From Chthoniobacter flavus (lineage in GTDB: Bacteria > Verrucomicrobiota > Verrucomicrobiia > Chthoniobacterales > Terrimicrobiaceae), in NCBI GenBank assembly GCA_945903555.1, contig CAMDOJ010000001.1, forward strand, positions 1 to 51,869: a DNA stretch of 51,869 nucleotides. The letters are read 5' to 3'. Both the position numbers and the translations under genes were made by a program. Below the pieces are notes generated by a model, which was not told the origin of the DNA, did no database searches, and saw only the letters and a list, made by a program, of their open reading frames with translations. Positions 34,220-43,113 of this stretch are shown piece by piece; position 1 is the first letter of the stretch, and each line of letters opens with the position of its first letter.

Positions 34220-35056
34220 GTGGAAGACGTCTCATTCTTCCAAACAATGAACAGACTTAACATCGCTCTCGTAGTCGCCTCTTTGGCGTTGGCGATCTAT
34301 CTCTCCGCCCTGTCCGCCTCCTCGATGCAGTCGATGCAATCGGGGTTTATCTCCCTGCTTTCGCCCTTTCTAAAAACGGGAACTGCGATGCAAAAAAATA
34401 TCGGATCCGTCGGTGAGAGGCTCAAATCCTTGGATGAGTTGGAGGTCGAAAATGTCCAACTTGTAGCGGAAAACCGTCAACTCCGGGCTTCGACCAAGCT
34501 CCTTAGTAAACTCGAGACAGAGAATAATAAGTTACGAATGGCTCTCGATTATCGCGAGCGCTCGTCATTTAAACTGCTGGCCGCCCGCATCATTTCCCGT
34601 GATGCCTCAACGTGGTGGAATACCATCCGTATCGACCGAGGATTTGAAGATGGAGTCGAAGCCGATCAGCCCGTCCTCACGGATGTGGGACTGGTTGGGA
34701 AAACGACGACGGTATCTAAAAATGAAGCCATCGTGGTGCTGGTGTCCGATGAGACCTGCCGGATCGCGGCCAAGGTCGAGGGCACAAAAGAGCACGGCAT
34801 TGTTTCTGGTATGCGAGTGCAAGAGGATGCCATCGGAGGATTGCTTCAAATGAACTTCCTTTCAAAAAATGCCCCAATTCAAGCCGGTCAGGAAATTTAT
34901 ACTGCAGGGGTGGCCCGCGGGTCTTTCCCGCCTGGGGTATTGATTGGCAAAGTGAAAGAATTTATTCCGCGCACGCTCGACGGACAGGCGGTCATCGAAC
35001 CTTGTGTGAATCTCATGATCACCGAGCATGTTTTTGTTCTAGTGGGGAAAAAATGA
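34220..35056 (+). CDS. mreC: Rod shape-determining protein MreC
   Basis: Bitopic elongasome protein that contacts PBP2 in the periplasm. It has one membrane helix near residues 14-32, a coiled coil (about 60-115, VGERLKSLDELEVENVQL and onward) and the beta-barrel domain with ISRDASTWWNTIRIDRG, VGLVGKT and ITEHVFVLVGKK at the end. A GTG start 16 bases after mreB is used here (278 residues); the ATG at codon 10 (MNRLNIALVV) is an equally possible start, and neither has a strong Shine-Dalgarno. It overlaps mreD by 4 bases. Confidence 0.95.
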   Translation: MEDVSFFQTMNRLNIALVVASLALAIYLSALSASSMQSMQSGFISLLSPFLKTGTAMQKNIGSVGERLKSLDELEVENVQLVAENRQLRASTKLLSKLETENNKLRMALDYRERSSFKLLAARIISRDASTWWNTIRIDRGFEDGVEADQPVLTDVGLVGKTTTVSKNEAIVVLVSDETCRIAAKVEGTKEHGIVSGMRVQEDAIGGLLQMNFLSKNAPIQAGQEIYTAGVARGSFPPGVLIGKVKEFIPRTLDGQAVIEPCVNLMITEHVFVLVGKK

Positions 35057-35604
35057 AACCACTCATCGATTTGCTGGCCTTGTTCATCGGTGTGCTTTTG
35101 GCTTTTATTGTTCAAAATTTCTTACCGCCGATGACTGACCTCCACGGGGCGCATGTTTTGTTGGTGCCGATGGTTTTTTGTTATGCGGCAATGGTGCTAC
35201 CCTTTCCCGCCATGCTTGCAGCGGCATTTTTCACGGGCTTCTTAAGCGACTTGTTTTACCTTCACGTTGTGGCAGGAAAAGTTGAAATTCCCATGGGATA
35301 TTCTATCATCTTCTTTGTGATCTTAGGCTGCTTTGCAAATGGATTTCGTCTAGCGATGAAAAGTCGTAATTCATGGCCTTTCATCCTGCTCAGCACGGTT
35401 GGAACATCGTCGTTTTTACTCGTTCAGTTTCTTTTGATCACATTTATTCGGGGAGGCATTATTGTGACGCCGGCAGTAGGTTGGCGCATTTTGGCACCAG
35501 GTTTGATTGCAGGTTTGATTGCGCCTTTATTTTATTGGACTGTGTCGCACATGGATCGCTTACTTCCTGATGGCTCCCGCAAATTGAGATCCGTCAAACG
35601 ATGA
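35053..35604 (+). CDS. mreD: MreD-like rod shape-determining membrane protein
   Basis: A 183-residue polytopic membrane protein with about five hydrophobic helices and little sequence identity to model MreD proteins, which are poorly conserved in general. Its place between mreC and mrdA identifies it. I chose ATG 35053, which overlaps the mreC stop as ATGA and gives MKPLIDLLALFIGVLL; an upstream in-frame start would lie inside mreC. It overlaps mrdA by 4 bases. Confidence 0.85.
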   Translation: MKPLIDLLALFIGVLLAFIVQNFLPPMTDLHGAHVLLVPMVFCYAAMVLPFPAMLAAAFFTGFLSDLFYLHVVAGKVEIPMGYSIIFFVILGCFANGFRLAMKSRNSWPFILLSTVGTSSFLLVQFLLITFIRGGIIVTPAVGWRILAPGLIAGLIAPLFYWTVSHMDRLLPDGSRKLRSVKR

Positions 35605-37883
35605 AGCATTCACGCTCCGGACCTCGCATTTTCTTTCTAGCACTTCTCATTATCGGGGGAATGACGAGCGTCACGGTTCGTCTATGGAGTGTTCAAATCA
35701 CACGTGGCGCAGAGTATTCAGCCCGAATCAATTCGGCTTCCAAAGTGACTGTTCGACTCCCTGCTATAAGAGGTGAGATTCTGGATAGAAATGGCATCAA
35801 ACTTGTTGAAAATCGAGCCAGCTTTGAGGTGGATTTTTATTTGCCCGACATGGTTCGCGCCTACCGTGAGTCGCGCGGCTCGATTCCTATCACGGCCTAT
35901 CGTGGGCGGGTTCACAACATGCCCCGTGATCTCAAGGAGGCCGATGTGGTGAAAATCGTCTCGGAGACGGTTATCCCGCGCATGGAAGAATTAGGGGTAG
36001 CCAAGGATTTTAATGCCAACGCACTTCAGATGCACTACCGCACGAATCGCGAAGTCCCATATAACTATCGTCAAGATCTCAGCTTCGAGGAAATGGCGCT
36101 CTTTTCGGAGAGGAATCTGGGACTTCCAGGCGTCAATGTGAGCATTAAGCCGGTTCGATGGTATGTTTACGGATCAATGGCTGCCCACATCCTAGGCTAT
36201 GTGGGGGCGCCCTCGGATATCGACAAGTTGCCCGATCTGAAAAATTTCAACTTCTACGAACCCGATGTGGAGGGTAAGGCGCAGTTGGAACTTTCTTTAA
36301 ACGAGACACTCAAGGGAAAACCTGGCGCCCGCATCCTCCAGCGCAATGTGAAGGGCGTTATCGAAGGGGAAATTGAACGAAGGGAACCGATACAGGGGAA
36401 CAATGTTTTTCTCACTCTTGATGCTAAAATTCAATACATCACCGAAAATGCGCTCAGGTATGTGGGACGCGGTGCGGCCGTCGTTCTCAATCCTAAAAAT
36501 GGCGACATCCTTGCTATGGCGTCAGTCCCATCCTACGACCCCAATATTTTCATTCCAACGATTGCTTCGAGCGAATGGAGCGTCATCAACAAGGATGAGA
36601 CTAATCCGCTGGTGAACCGCGCCATTAGTGCTTATGCTCCTGGTTCGACCTATAAAATTCCAATTTCATTGGCGGGATGCCGAGCGGGGATCGTGGACAA
36701 ATGCTTCAGTTGCTATGGGGGCGTTCAATACGGCAACAAGTATATGAAGTGCTGGATAGCTGAGAAGCATCGCACGCACGGCAAACTCTCGCTGCCCGAT
36801 GCCATCAAAGTTTCCTGCAATGCCTATTTCTATCAGTTTGGAAATGCCGCCGGAATCGACCAGATCAACTTGGTCGGAAAAATGCTCGGCTTGGGACAAA
36901 AAACCGGCATTCCTCTTTCGGGTGAATCGCCAGGTGTTCTTCCCGGGCCGGAGTGGCTATCGAAGGTGAATCCCCGCGCAAGGTGGTCCAACGGATTCAC
37001 GGCGAATACAGCCATTGGGCAAGGCGATGTGCTGGCCTCACCGCTTCAAATGGCTATTGTCACTGCCGCCATCGCCAATGGGGGCATCGTTTACTATCCA
37101 CGCCTCATTGATCGTATAGTCGCACAAGATGGTTCGGTTGTTTCCAAGGAACCGCCGCGTCTTCGGGCGAACCTCATTACTGATGGTGGCTTCACAGAGG
37201 CTCAGATCGCGGAGGTTCGCAAGGGTATGTGGAATGTCGTTAATGAAGATGGCGGCACCGCTGGACGGGCCCGCAATGAAAATATGGTCACCGCAGGCAA
37301 GACGGGAACGTCTCAGTTCTGGCGTTCAGGCAAAAAAGACAACCACACATGGTTCATTTCCTTCGCCCCGTATGATGACCCCGATTATGTGGTTGTGACG
37401 TTTGTACAGGGAGCCAAGTCCGGTGGAGGGGTTTCCGCTCCCATTGCCGCAAAAATTCTCAAAGACATCTCTGCTTACAAAAATGGAGAGGATGTCACTC
37501 TGGCCGCGCTCGAGCCGGCCAAAGGCAATTTTCTTTTCACGGAAAGCATGGATTTTGGTCGTGAGGCCCCCGCCTTGAATAAACTCTCCGAGGACGCCGA
37601 AGTCGCCGAGAATCCTTCTGCCGAAGCGCAGGAAAGCCGTCCACCAGCCACGCCCAGCGTTCGCGAGGACGCCGATGCACGTGGCCGCGTGAATAACACA
37701 ACTCAACCCAAACCCAACCAACCCACTCAACCCAACCAAGCCTCAACCAAGCCCCAACCAACCCCGACCCCCGCTCCCCGCAACAACCCCATCCAAAACA
37801 TTTTCAATCTCATCAGTGGCAAAAAGGCCGCGGTTGACGGTGAAAACCAGAAACCAAAACCGGAAAAACCAAAGAACAGGTGA
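35601..37883 (+). CDS. mrdA: Elongation transpeptidase PBP2 with long C-terminal extension
   Basis: Class B penicillin-binding protein that cross-links lateral wall with RodA. The 760 residues contain a membrane helix (about 9-29), the pedestal with RGEILDRNGIKLVEN, and the transpeptidase domain: APGSTYKIP (S349, K352), SCN at 405-407 and KTGT at 567-570. Four cysteines (C360, C368, C371, C384) cluster near the active serine; zinc binding in this region is known for some PBP2 proteins, so a metal site is plausible. After about residue 640 there is an extension of some 120 residues, rich in Pro, Asn, Gln, Thr and Lys, not part of the usual enzyme. It overlaps mreD and rng by 4 bases each; rodA does not follow. 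Confidence 0.95.
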   Translation: MKHSRSGPRIFFLALLIIGGMTSVTVRLWSVQITRGAEYSARINSASKVTVRLPAIRGEILDRNGIKLVENRASFEVDFYLPDMVRAYRESRGSIPITAYRGRVHNMPRDLKEADVVKIVSETVIPRMEELGVAKDFNANALQMHYRTNREVPYNYRQDLSFEEMALFSERNLGLPGVNVSIKPVRWYVYGSMAAHILGYVGAPSDIDKLPDLKNFNFYEPDVEGKAQLELSLNETLKGKPGARILQRNVKGVIEGEIERREPIQGNNVFLTLDAKIQYITENALRYVGRGAAVVLNPKNGDILAMASVPSYDPNIFIPTIASSEWSVINKDETNPLVNRAISAYAPGSTYKIPISLAGCRAGIVDKCFSCYGGVQYGNKYMKCWIAEKHRTHGKLSLPDAIKVSCNAYFYQFGNAAGIDQINLVGKMLGLGQKTGIPLSGESPGVLPGPEWLSKVNPRARWSNGFTANTAIGQGDVLASPLQMAIVTAAIANGGIVYYPRLIDRIVAQDGSVVSKEPPRLRANLITDGGFTEAQIAEVRKGMWNVVNEDGGTAGRARNENMVTAGKTGTSQFWRSGKKDNHTWFISFAPYDDPDYVVVTFVQGAKSGGGVSAPIAAKILKDISAYKNGEDVTLAALEPAKGNFLFTESMDFGREAPALNKLSEDAEVAENPSAEAQESRPPATPSVREDADARGRVNNTTQPKPNQPTQPNQASTKPQPTPTPAPRNNPIQNIFNLISGKKAAVDGENQKPKPEKPKNR

Positions 37884-39511
37884 GCCCATCCAATCGTGCG
37901 AATCCATTTGCACAAACCCTTATAAACTTAATGTTAGAAACAGTGAAAAAAATCCTAGGTCTCGGAAAAAAATCAACCGGCATCAAGCTGATCGTGAGTA
38001 GCGAGAAACTTGAGAAACGGGTCGCCCTCCTCGAGAACAATCGTCTTGAGGAATACACCATCGAACGCGAGACCGATCGCAATATTGTTGGCAGTATTTA
38101 CAAAGGAAAAGTCCGCAATATCGAACCCGGCATCAAGGCGATGTTCGTTGATATCGGATTCGAGAAAAATGCGTTTTTGCAGTTCTGGGATGCTATCCCA
38201 GCTGCGCTCGATAGTGGCATCGAAACCATCAATCGGGCTGGCGAAAACTCGAAGAAAAAAGCCCCGCGCATCACTCATAAAGATGTGCCGAATATCTACC
38301 CGATCGGATCGGACATCCTCGTGCAGGTCAAAAAAGGACCTATCAGCAACAAGGGGCCCCGCATCACCACCGATATCAGCCTCGCGGGTCGCTATCTCGT
38401 TTTGATGCCCTTCAATGATCAGTTCGGCATCTCTCGTAAAATCGAGGATCCGAAGGAACGTGATCGTCTCCGCAAGATCCTTCGCAGTCTCGATGTGCCA
38501 GAGGGCATGGGCGTCATTATGCGGACGGTCGGGGCGGGGCAGCGCGCCCGCTACTTTGTTCGCGATCTCAGCATCCTTGTGGATCAATGGACGCAAGTTC
38601 AGAACGGCCTACAGGAAAAATCTTCTCCAGCTTGTCTGTTTGAGGAACCTGACCTCATCGAGCGAACTGTTCGTGATTTCCTCACGGATGAAGTCGATGC
38701 CATCATTGTGGACGACGCTAAGGCCGTCGAGCGAATGCAGCACATTGTCGGTCAGATCTCGAAGCGGGCGAAAAAATCCATCCAGCATTACACCGGTGCT
38801 CAGCCGATTTTTGAGTGTTTCGGAGTGAAAGCCCAAATTGAGGCCGCGTTTCACCGTCAGGTTTGGCTGCCTTGCGGTGGTTACATTGTAATCGATGAGA
38901 CCGAGGCCATGATTGCCGTGGACGTGAATACTGGGCGCAACAAGGGGTCCAAGGATATGGAAAAGACCATCCTTCAGACGAATATCGAAGCTGCGGAGGA
39001 GATTGCTCGCCAAGTGCGCCTGCGTAATATCGGCGGACTCATCGTGGCTGACTTCATCGACATGAAGCACCGCAAGGATCAGCAGGCGGTTTATCTGCAC
39101 ATTAAAGACCGTCTCAAGCGCGACAAGGCGCGAACTCATGTGCTGCCGATATCTCAACTTGGTCTCTTGGAAATGACGCGCCAACGTGCCAATGAGAGCC
39201 TTGCCAGCTCGATCTTCATTCCGTGTCCGCATTGCAGCGGAAAAGGAATGATCAAGAGTCCGATGACCATGAGTGTGGAGCTTCAGCGCGCCCTTCATGC
39301 TGTGATGCGGAAGCACCAAGAAGCCGTTCATGAAATCCGCGTGACTGTTCATCCCGATCTTCTCAATCGCTTGCGTACGGACGACGAGGAACATCTCGTT
39401 GAGATCGAGCGCCGCTATGCCGGTCGTTTGGCCTTCCGCGCGGATCCGACTTACCATCAGGAAAAGTTTGTTATATCGAACGCCATTAATGGCGAAGAGC
39501 TCAAAGCCTGA
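37880..39511 (+). CDS. rng: Ribonuclease G/E family endoribonuclease
   Basis: Endoribonuclease involved in rRNA maturation and mRNA turnover. The 543 residues hold an S1-like RNA-binding domain (GSIYKGKVRNIEPGIKAMFV), the AU-rich middle, the catalytic DNase-I-like region with AVDVNTGRN (D348) and VADFIDM (D391), and the zinc-link CPHC (449-452). There is no long disordered RNase E tail, so it is RNase G-like in size. A GTG overlapping the mrdA stop (GTGA) is taken as start; the ATG at codon 18 (MLETVKKIL) is a good alternative, because conserved sequence begins only after it. rng next to mre genes is a common pairing. Confidence 0.94.
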   Translation: MSPSNRANPFAQTLINLMLETVKKILGLGKKSTGIKLIVSSEKLEKRVALLENNRLEEYTIERETDRNIVGSIYKGKVRNIEPGIKAMFVDIGFEKNAFLQFWDAIPAALDSGIETINRAGENSKKKAPRITHKDVPNIYPIGSDILVQVKKGPISNKGPRITTDISLAGRYLVLMPFNDQFGISRKIEDPKERDRLRKILRSLDVPEGMGVIMRTVGAGQRARYFVRDLSILVDQWTQVQNGLQEKSSPACLFEEPDLIERTVRDFLTDEVDAIIVDDAKAVERMQHIVGQISKRAKKSIQHYTGAQPIFECFGVKAQIEAAFHRQVWLPCGGYIVIDETEAMIAVDVNTGRNKGSKDMEKTILQTNIEAAEEIARQVRLRNIGGLIVADFIDMKHRKDQQAVYLHIKDRLKRDKARTHVLPISQLGLLEMTRQRANESLASSIFIPCPHCSGKGMIKSPMTMSVELQRALHAVMRKHQEAVHEIRVTVHPDLLNRLRTDDEEHLVEIERRYAGRLAFRADPTYHQEKFVISNAINGEELKA

Positions 39512-39539
39512 GCTCTGACCGATAGCTGATCAAAATAAG

Positions 39540-39600
39540 GAAGACCGCTTTTCTCGTTGTTCTCCGCAAAGTGAGCAATGGGTAGGCGGTCTTCTGCTTT
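39540..39600. terminator. Hairpin terminator between rng and the CBM9-like gene
   Basis: GAAGACCGC at 39540-39548 pairs perfectly with GCGGTCTTC at 39586-39594 around a 37-base loop. A short T run (GCTTTTG) follows on the plus strand, and on the minus strand the sequence leaving the stem is CTTATTTT. It lies between two convergent genes and may stop both. The large loop makes it imperfect. A second 7-bp stem (AGAGCTC/GAGCTCT, 39496-39516) overlaps the rng stop. Confidence 0.5.
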
Positions 39601-39610
39601 TGATGAAACG

Positions 39611-40300
39611 TCATTCGACGAAGCTCATTAAGCCCCAATCTTCTTGGTGATGGAAACTCAAAGGCAAATGGTGCGATGAAGAGCTGGAGAGAACCGGGGT
39701 GGGATCTCCTTGGTAGTAATCGTAGCGACTGAAAGAAAAGAGCCATTGGGAGCCGGTTTTTGGATGTCCAGCTTCAGCCACCATCGCGAAAGGGATTGCT
39801 GCCATCACAAGCCAGCGTTTGTCTAGGTTCTGAATTTTTGTGCGGCTTTCAATGACCTGATTTTGGACGAGCCATTCCTCAGGAATATCTCCCTTGGGTC
39901 GCTTGCGGAAGGCGGTCGCTGATGGCACCCTTAGCTGGAACTTTTGATTATCCGGCCCGACATGGAATTCATAGTAAGCGTCCTGCTCGATCGGGCGAAG
40001 GAACAGCTCAAAGACATCGCCGCGTTTAAAAGCTGGAGCATTGAATTCCCGAGATGGATTGAAAATGTCGGCATCGTCGAGTTCAGCCAATACCAACAAG
40101 GCGTTATTAGTCCACGCTGTGCGGACGCAGGATGGCAGAAATCCGGCTTGGGGATGGGGAAGCCAATGCTGGTGTAGATAAACAGGCGGCGACTTTTCAA
40201 AGGCTTTCGCTGCGGCATCCCACTCATCGAGATTAAAAGAAGTCACTCGGGGACAAATTGTTTTTTTACGATGGATATCCATGTGGGGTGACACAATCAA
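39611..40300 (-). CDS. CBM9/DOMON-like carbohydrate-binding-domain protein
   Basis: A 229-residue protein whose central part fits the carbohydrate-binding family 9-like beta-sandwich: LLVLAELDDADIFNPS, then GDVFELFLRPIEQDAYYEF with HVGPDNQKFQLRVPS, and an aromatic C-terminal section with WLFSFSRYDYYQ. The GDxxEhFLxP and YYEF phrases are the recognisable elements. No signal peptide or membrane helix is visible, which is unusual for a sugar-binding module. The start may be the first codon or the ATG at codon 7 (MDIHRKKTI). It converges on rng. Ligand and role are unknown. Confidence 0.68.
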   Translation of the reverse strand: MIVSPHMDIHRKKTICPRVTSFNLDEWDAAAKAFEKSPPVYLHQHWLPHPQAGFLPSCVRTAWTNNALLVLAELDDADIFNPSREFNAPAFKRGDVFELFLRPIEQDAYYEFHVGPDNQKFQLRVPSATAFRKRPKGDIPEEWLVQNQVIESRTKIQNLDKRWLVMAAIPFAMVAEAGHPKTGSQWLFSFSRYDYYQGDPTPVLSSSSSHHLPLSFHHQEDWGLMSFVE

Positions 40301-40365
40301 AGGTGTCTGATCCCGTCAAGCGTACCGCCCTCCCTACCCAGACGCCGCATGGGAAACTTCTGTTT

Positions 40366-40560
40366 ATGAGCGGAAAACTATGCCTTGAAATTATGCCCCT
40401 ACAAAAAGGAAATTCGATTTATTTTGAGCCAGATATCCGTCCCATTTTCAATAATGACGGCATGGCTTTGAGTATCGATCGCGACAGAAATCTGCTGCCC
40501 TGTGGAGCCTCGAACGTCTCGGTTCGCTGTGGCAAATTGAACTTAAATTTGCATTCTTGA
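40366..40560 (+). CDS. Possible small protein of 64 residues
   Basis: A short frame from ATG (MSGKLCLEIMPLQKG) to a TGA 25 bases before the next gene. It has no recognisable domain, signal or membrane segment. The composition (mixed charged and hydrophobic residues, no low complexity) is acceptable for a protein. Support is its position, in the same direction as the next small gene, which ends in a terminator. It could equally be an untranslated leader. Confidence 0.3.
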   Translation: MSGKLCLEIMPLQKGNSIYFEPDIRPIFNNDGMALSIDRDRNLLPCGASNVSVRCGKLNLNLHS

Positions 40561-40585
40561 AGGTTTATGGAGAAAGTAATAGGTG

Positions 40586-40891
40586 ATGGACGTCACGTCG
40601 CCTAAAAAAAGAATATCGCTGACTGATGCTTCTGTTTTGTCGCGACTCACCGAACCGAAGCTAAATATCATCGTGCAGCAAATTTTAAAAGGCGTGGATG
40701 AGTTGAGTGAGTTTTATAACCAAGCGAACTCCAATGAAAAATTTGCATTTATTCGTAACATTAGGGAATGTTACATTGAAGAGTGTAAGATCACGCGACG
40801 GGTTCTTGCCACGGATGAATTTATTCAAATTATGGTGAATTCGATTGGGTGGGATTTTGCTTTTCCAGATAGTCCGGTCGAAAACGACTGA
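40586..40891 (+). CDS. Unknown small helical protein
   Basis: A 101-residue acidic, mostly helical protein, with no membrane segment, signal peptide or domain I recognise. The segment from LTEPKLNIIVQQILKGVDEL through the middle reads like an amphipathic helical bundle. I start it at ATG 40586 with a GGAG-like sequence (GGAGAAAG) about 12 bases upstream; a GTG one codon earlier is possible. A terminator hairpin with six T residues overlaps its stop, which supports a real rightward transcript. It is convergent with an acyltransferase gene. Confidence 0.55.
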   Translation: MDVTSPKKRISLTDASVLSRLTEPKLNIIVQQILKGVDELSEFYNQANSNEKFAFIRNIRECYIEECKITRRVLATDEFIQIMVNSIGWDFAFPDSPVEND

Positions 40892-40908
40892 ATCGTCACC
40901 GGTTTTTT
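40874..40908 (+). terminator. Intrinsic terminator after the small unknown gene
   Basis: CCGGT at 40874-40878 pairs with ACCGG at 40898-40902, and an inner ACGA/TCGT stem can form in the loop. Six T residues follow directly (40903-40908). The hairpin overlaps the stop codon of the gene ending at 40891. There is no T run on the other strand, so it should act rightward only. Confidence 0.55.
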
Positions 40909-40952
40909 AAAGTGCCCCGAGTGGACAGGTGCAATAAAGATCGCCGTAATCC

Positions 40953-42014
40953 TCATTTTTTGTCGATCGGCACTTTTGTTTTAGACGAAATAAGAGGCTT
41001 CTCAATCAAGTGCCAACTCAGGATGCCGACAAGAAATGTGAGAACAAAGGTGGTCGAGATGAGAAAGATGTTTTCTGGATTGCTGGGGAATTGAAATTTT
41101 TTAAAGGCCGTTTCTACAAAGGTGTGAAGCAGGGGGTGAAACACATAAAGCGCGTAGCTGATCACACCCGTGTATACCAAGCCTGGGAATTGAAGCGCAT
41201 GGCCCCAGAATCCAGTGAAGCCGATGGCCGCTCGCAAAATGAGCCATCCAAAAAAGAGCGCTTCCAGAGTTTCCGCAGAGTGAATCCACGCCGTATCGAA
41301 CCCCCAGAGGCGTATCACCATAGATCCAATCAAGCAAACCCATGCGGCCAGTGTGACGCTGATCCTGCAGGCCAAACGGGTGACGGTCTCTTTTTTCTCA
41401 CGATACAAAAGGCCGATTAAAGCTCCCGCAGCGATCGAGTCCATGGAAGAAAGTGGAGAGTACCACACCATCATGGGGGCAACGCCCATCGTGGTTGCTA
41501 TCCAGCGGTGAAGCCAAGCGCCGAAAAAGCAAAAAACGAATATCGGAACGAATAGGCGCCTAGGTATCCAAAGGATCAAAAGAGACAGGACAAAAACCAT
41601 TTGTTCGCTGGTTGCTAGAAACCAATAATGAGATAGAGCGCCTGGCCATTGTTCGGTGAAGCCCATGTAGAAATTCACGGAAAAAGTGCAAATCCAAACC
41701 CAGACTTGCCGCGCAGGCTCGATCCCGAGCAGGCAGAGAATCCCGAAAGCCAGAAAGTAAACGGGAAAAATACGGATCGCTCTTTTTTTGTAGAAACCTG
41801 TGAGAATCTTTGAAGGAGCATTTCCCCGATCCACCTGTTGAAGATGATTGCCGATAAGTAAGAATCCGGTCATTACAAAAAAAAGCCTCACACCCAATGG
41901 ACCTAGAGCAATCCAAGATCCGGCGCCTGGAACAAGATGGTAAAAAAGAACCATGATGCAGGCGATACCGCGTAGAGCATCCAGTTGGTAAAAATAGTTT
42001 TTTGCCTTGCTCAT
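40953..42014 (-). CDS. Acyltransferase 3 family membrane protein (OafA/YrhL type)
   Basis: A 353-residue polytopic protein with about ten membrane helices. It starts with the family signature YQLDALRGIACIMVLFYHLV, with the conserved arginine and histidine. It continues with RLFFVMTGFLLIGNHL, KKRAIRIFPVYFLAFGIL, YALYVFHPLLHTF and a closing WHLIEKP. Members O-acylate sugars of surface polysaccharides, lipids or antibiotics at the inner membrane; the acceptor is not predictable here. No attached SGNH domain is present. It lies downstream of the histidine kinase on the same strand with a 78-base gap, and no glycan genes are nearby. Confidence 0.9.
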   Translation of the reverse strand: MSKAKNYFYQLDALRGIACIMVLFYHLVPGAGSWIALGPLGVRLFFVMTGFLLIGNHLQQVDRGNAPSKILTGFYKKRAIRIFPVYFLAFGILCLLGIEPARQVWVWICTFSVNFYMGFTEQWPGALSHYWFLATSEQMVFVLSLLILWIPRRLFVPIFVFCFFGAWLHRWIATTMGVAPMMVWYSPLSSMDSIAAGALIGLLYREKKETVTRLACRISVTLAAWVCLIGSMVIRLWGFDTAWIHSAETLEALFFGWLILRAAIGFTGFWGHALQFPGLVYTGVISYALYVFHPLLHTFVETAFKKFQFPSNPENIFLISTTFVLTFLVGILSWHLIEKPLISSKTKVPIDKK

Positions 42015-42092
42015 GCGTTTGAGAAAAATCCCACTCTTCGTTTTTGTCGAGTGTTATCAGTAGATCTCGCTCCCTATCTTGTATGTGCAGTG

Positions 42093-42977
42093 CTAGGTCT
42101 GAGGTGACTCAAAGGGGAGAGTGACTGTAAATAGGGATCCTTTGCCAACGACGCTTTCTACGCTGATCTCACCGCCAAGCGAACGGCAGAAGTTCCGGCT
42201 GATGGCGAGGCCGAGACCAGTGCCGCCATATTTTCGCGTGGGCGATTCATCCGCTTGCGTGAAGGCTTCAAAAAGCCGCCCTATCTGCTCGGGTGCAATT
42301 CCGATGCCGCTGTCGGAGATGGTGAACTTGAGATGGTTCGTTCCGTTAACATATTCGCTGGCGACGCAGAAACGGATTAAACCTCGCTCGGTAAACTTGC
42401 TGGCATTGCTGAGTAGGTTGAAAAGGGTTTGGCGGATTTTTTTGAAATCGCTGTGGAATTCTCTGAGATTCGGCTGGATTTCGATTTCCAAGCGGTTTTG
42501 GTTTTTTAAAACGAGGGACTGCACGTCGGCAGCGACATCACGAATCATCGTGGAGAGATCAAATTTTTCTAGGTGGGTCGCTGTTTTTCCCGATTCAATA
42601 TCTGATAGTTCCAGAATATCGTTGATCGAGTGTAGCAGGTTCTTTCCTGCGCTATGGATTTTCTGCAGATCCGAGATGGAGGCGCATTGATCTCGCTCGG
42701 TGGCTGCTTCCATGAGCATCTCGCTATACCCAATGATGGCGTTCAGGGGAGTGCGCAACTCATGGTTCATATTTGCAAGAAAGGCGCTTTTTGTTTGTTG
42801 AAAGCTCTCGGCGGTGAAGTTCTCCTTTTTCAACTTTTGAGAGAGTGCGGCAAGCTCCACTTCTTTGGCCGATCTTATTTCACGAGCCAGATTCGAAGAA
42901 CGCTTTGCGAAAAATACCGCGAGCAAAAAACCGAATAAAAGTCCGCTGATACCCGCAATGAGTGCTTGTGCCATCAT
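42093..42977 (-). CDS. Histidine kinase without a sensor domain
   Basis: A 294-residue kinase with one N-terminal membrane helix (about 5-24), a short coiled linker (30-60), a HisKA dimerisation domain with the phospho-acceptor H72 in NMNHELRTPLNAIIGYSEML, and a HATPase domain: N box LFNLLSNASKFTERG, G1 DSGIGIAPEQIGRLFEAFTQ, and G2 GGTGLGLAISRNF. There is no periplasmic domain, PAS, GAF or HAMP, so any signal must come through the membrane helix or a partner. A single-domain response regulator and an RsbW-like ATPase lie upstream on the same strand, and are its likely partners by context. Confidence 0.92.
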   Translation of the reverse strand: MMAQALIAGISGLLFGFLLAVFFAKRSSNLAREIRSAKEVELAALSQKLKKENFTAESFQQTKSAFLANMNHELRTPLNAIIGYSEMLMEAATERDQCASISDLQKIHSAGKNLLHSINDILELSDIESGKTATHLEKFDLSTMIRDVAADVQSLVLKNQNRLEIEIQPNLREFHSDFKKIRQTLFNLLSNASKFTERGLIRFCVASEYVNGTNHLKFTISDSGIGIAPEQIGRLFEAFTQADESPTRKYGGTGLGLAISRNFCRSLGGEISVESVVGKGSLFTVTLPFESPQT

Positions 42978-43113
42978 CGAGAGAAGACGCGAAGAGATAT
43001 TTTTTTCGACAACCGGCAGGTCAGATTAGCAAGACGTCTTGCCTGTCGGCCTTTCCTATCCGCAAAATCTAATGCGGGGAGATTTCTGCGCGGAAATTCG
43101 AATCGATGATTCA

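Noticed and set aside
38609..39457. A 282-codon minus-strand frame opposite rng
   Set aside because: Antisense shadow of the RNase G/E catalytic region; no domain.
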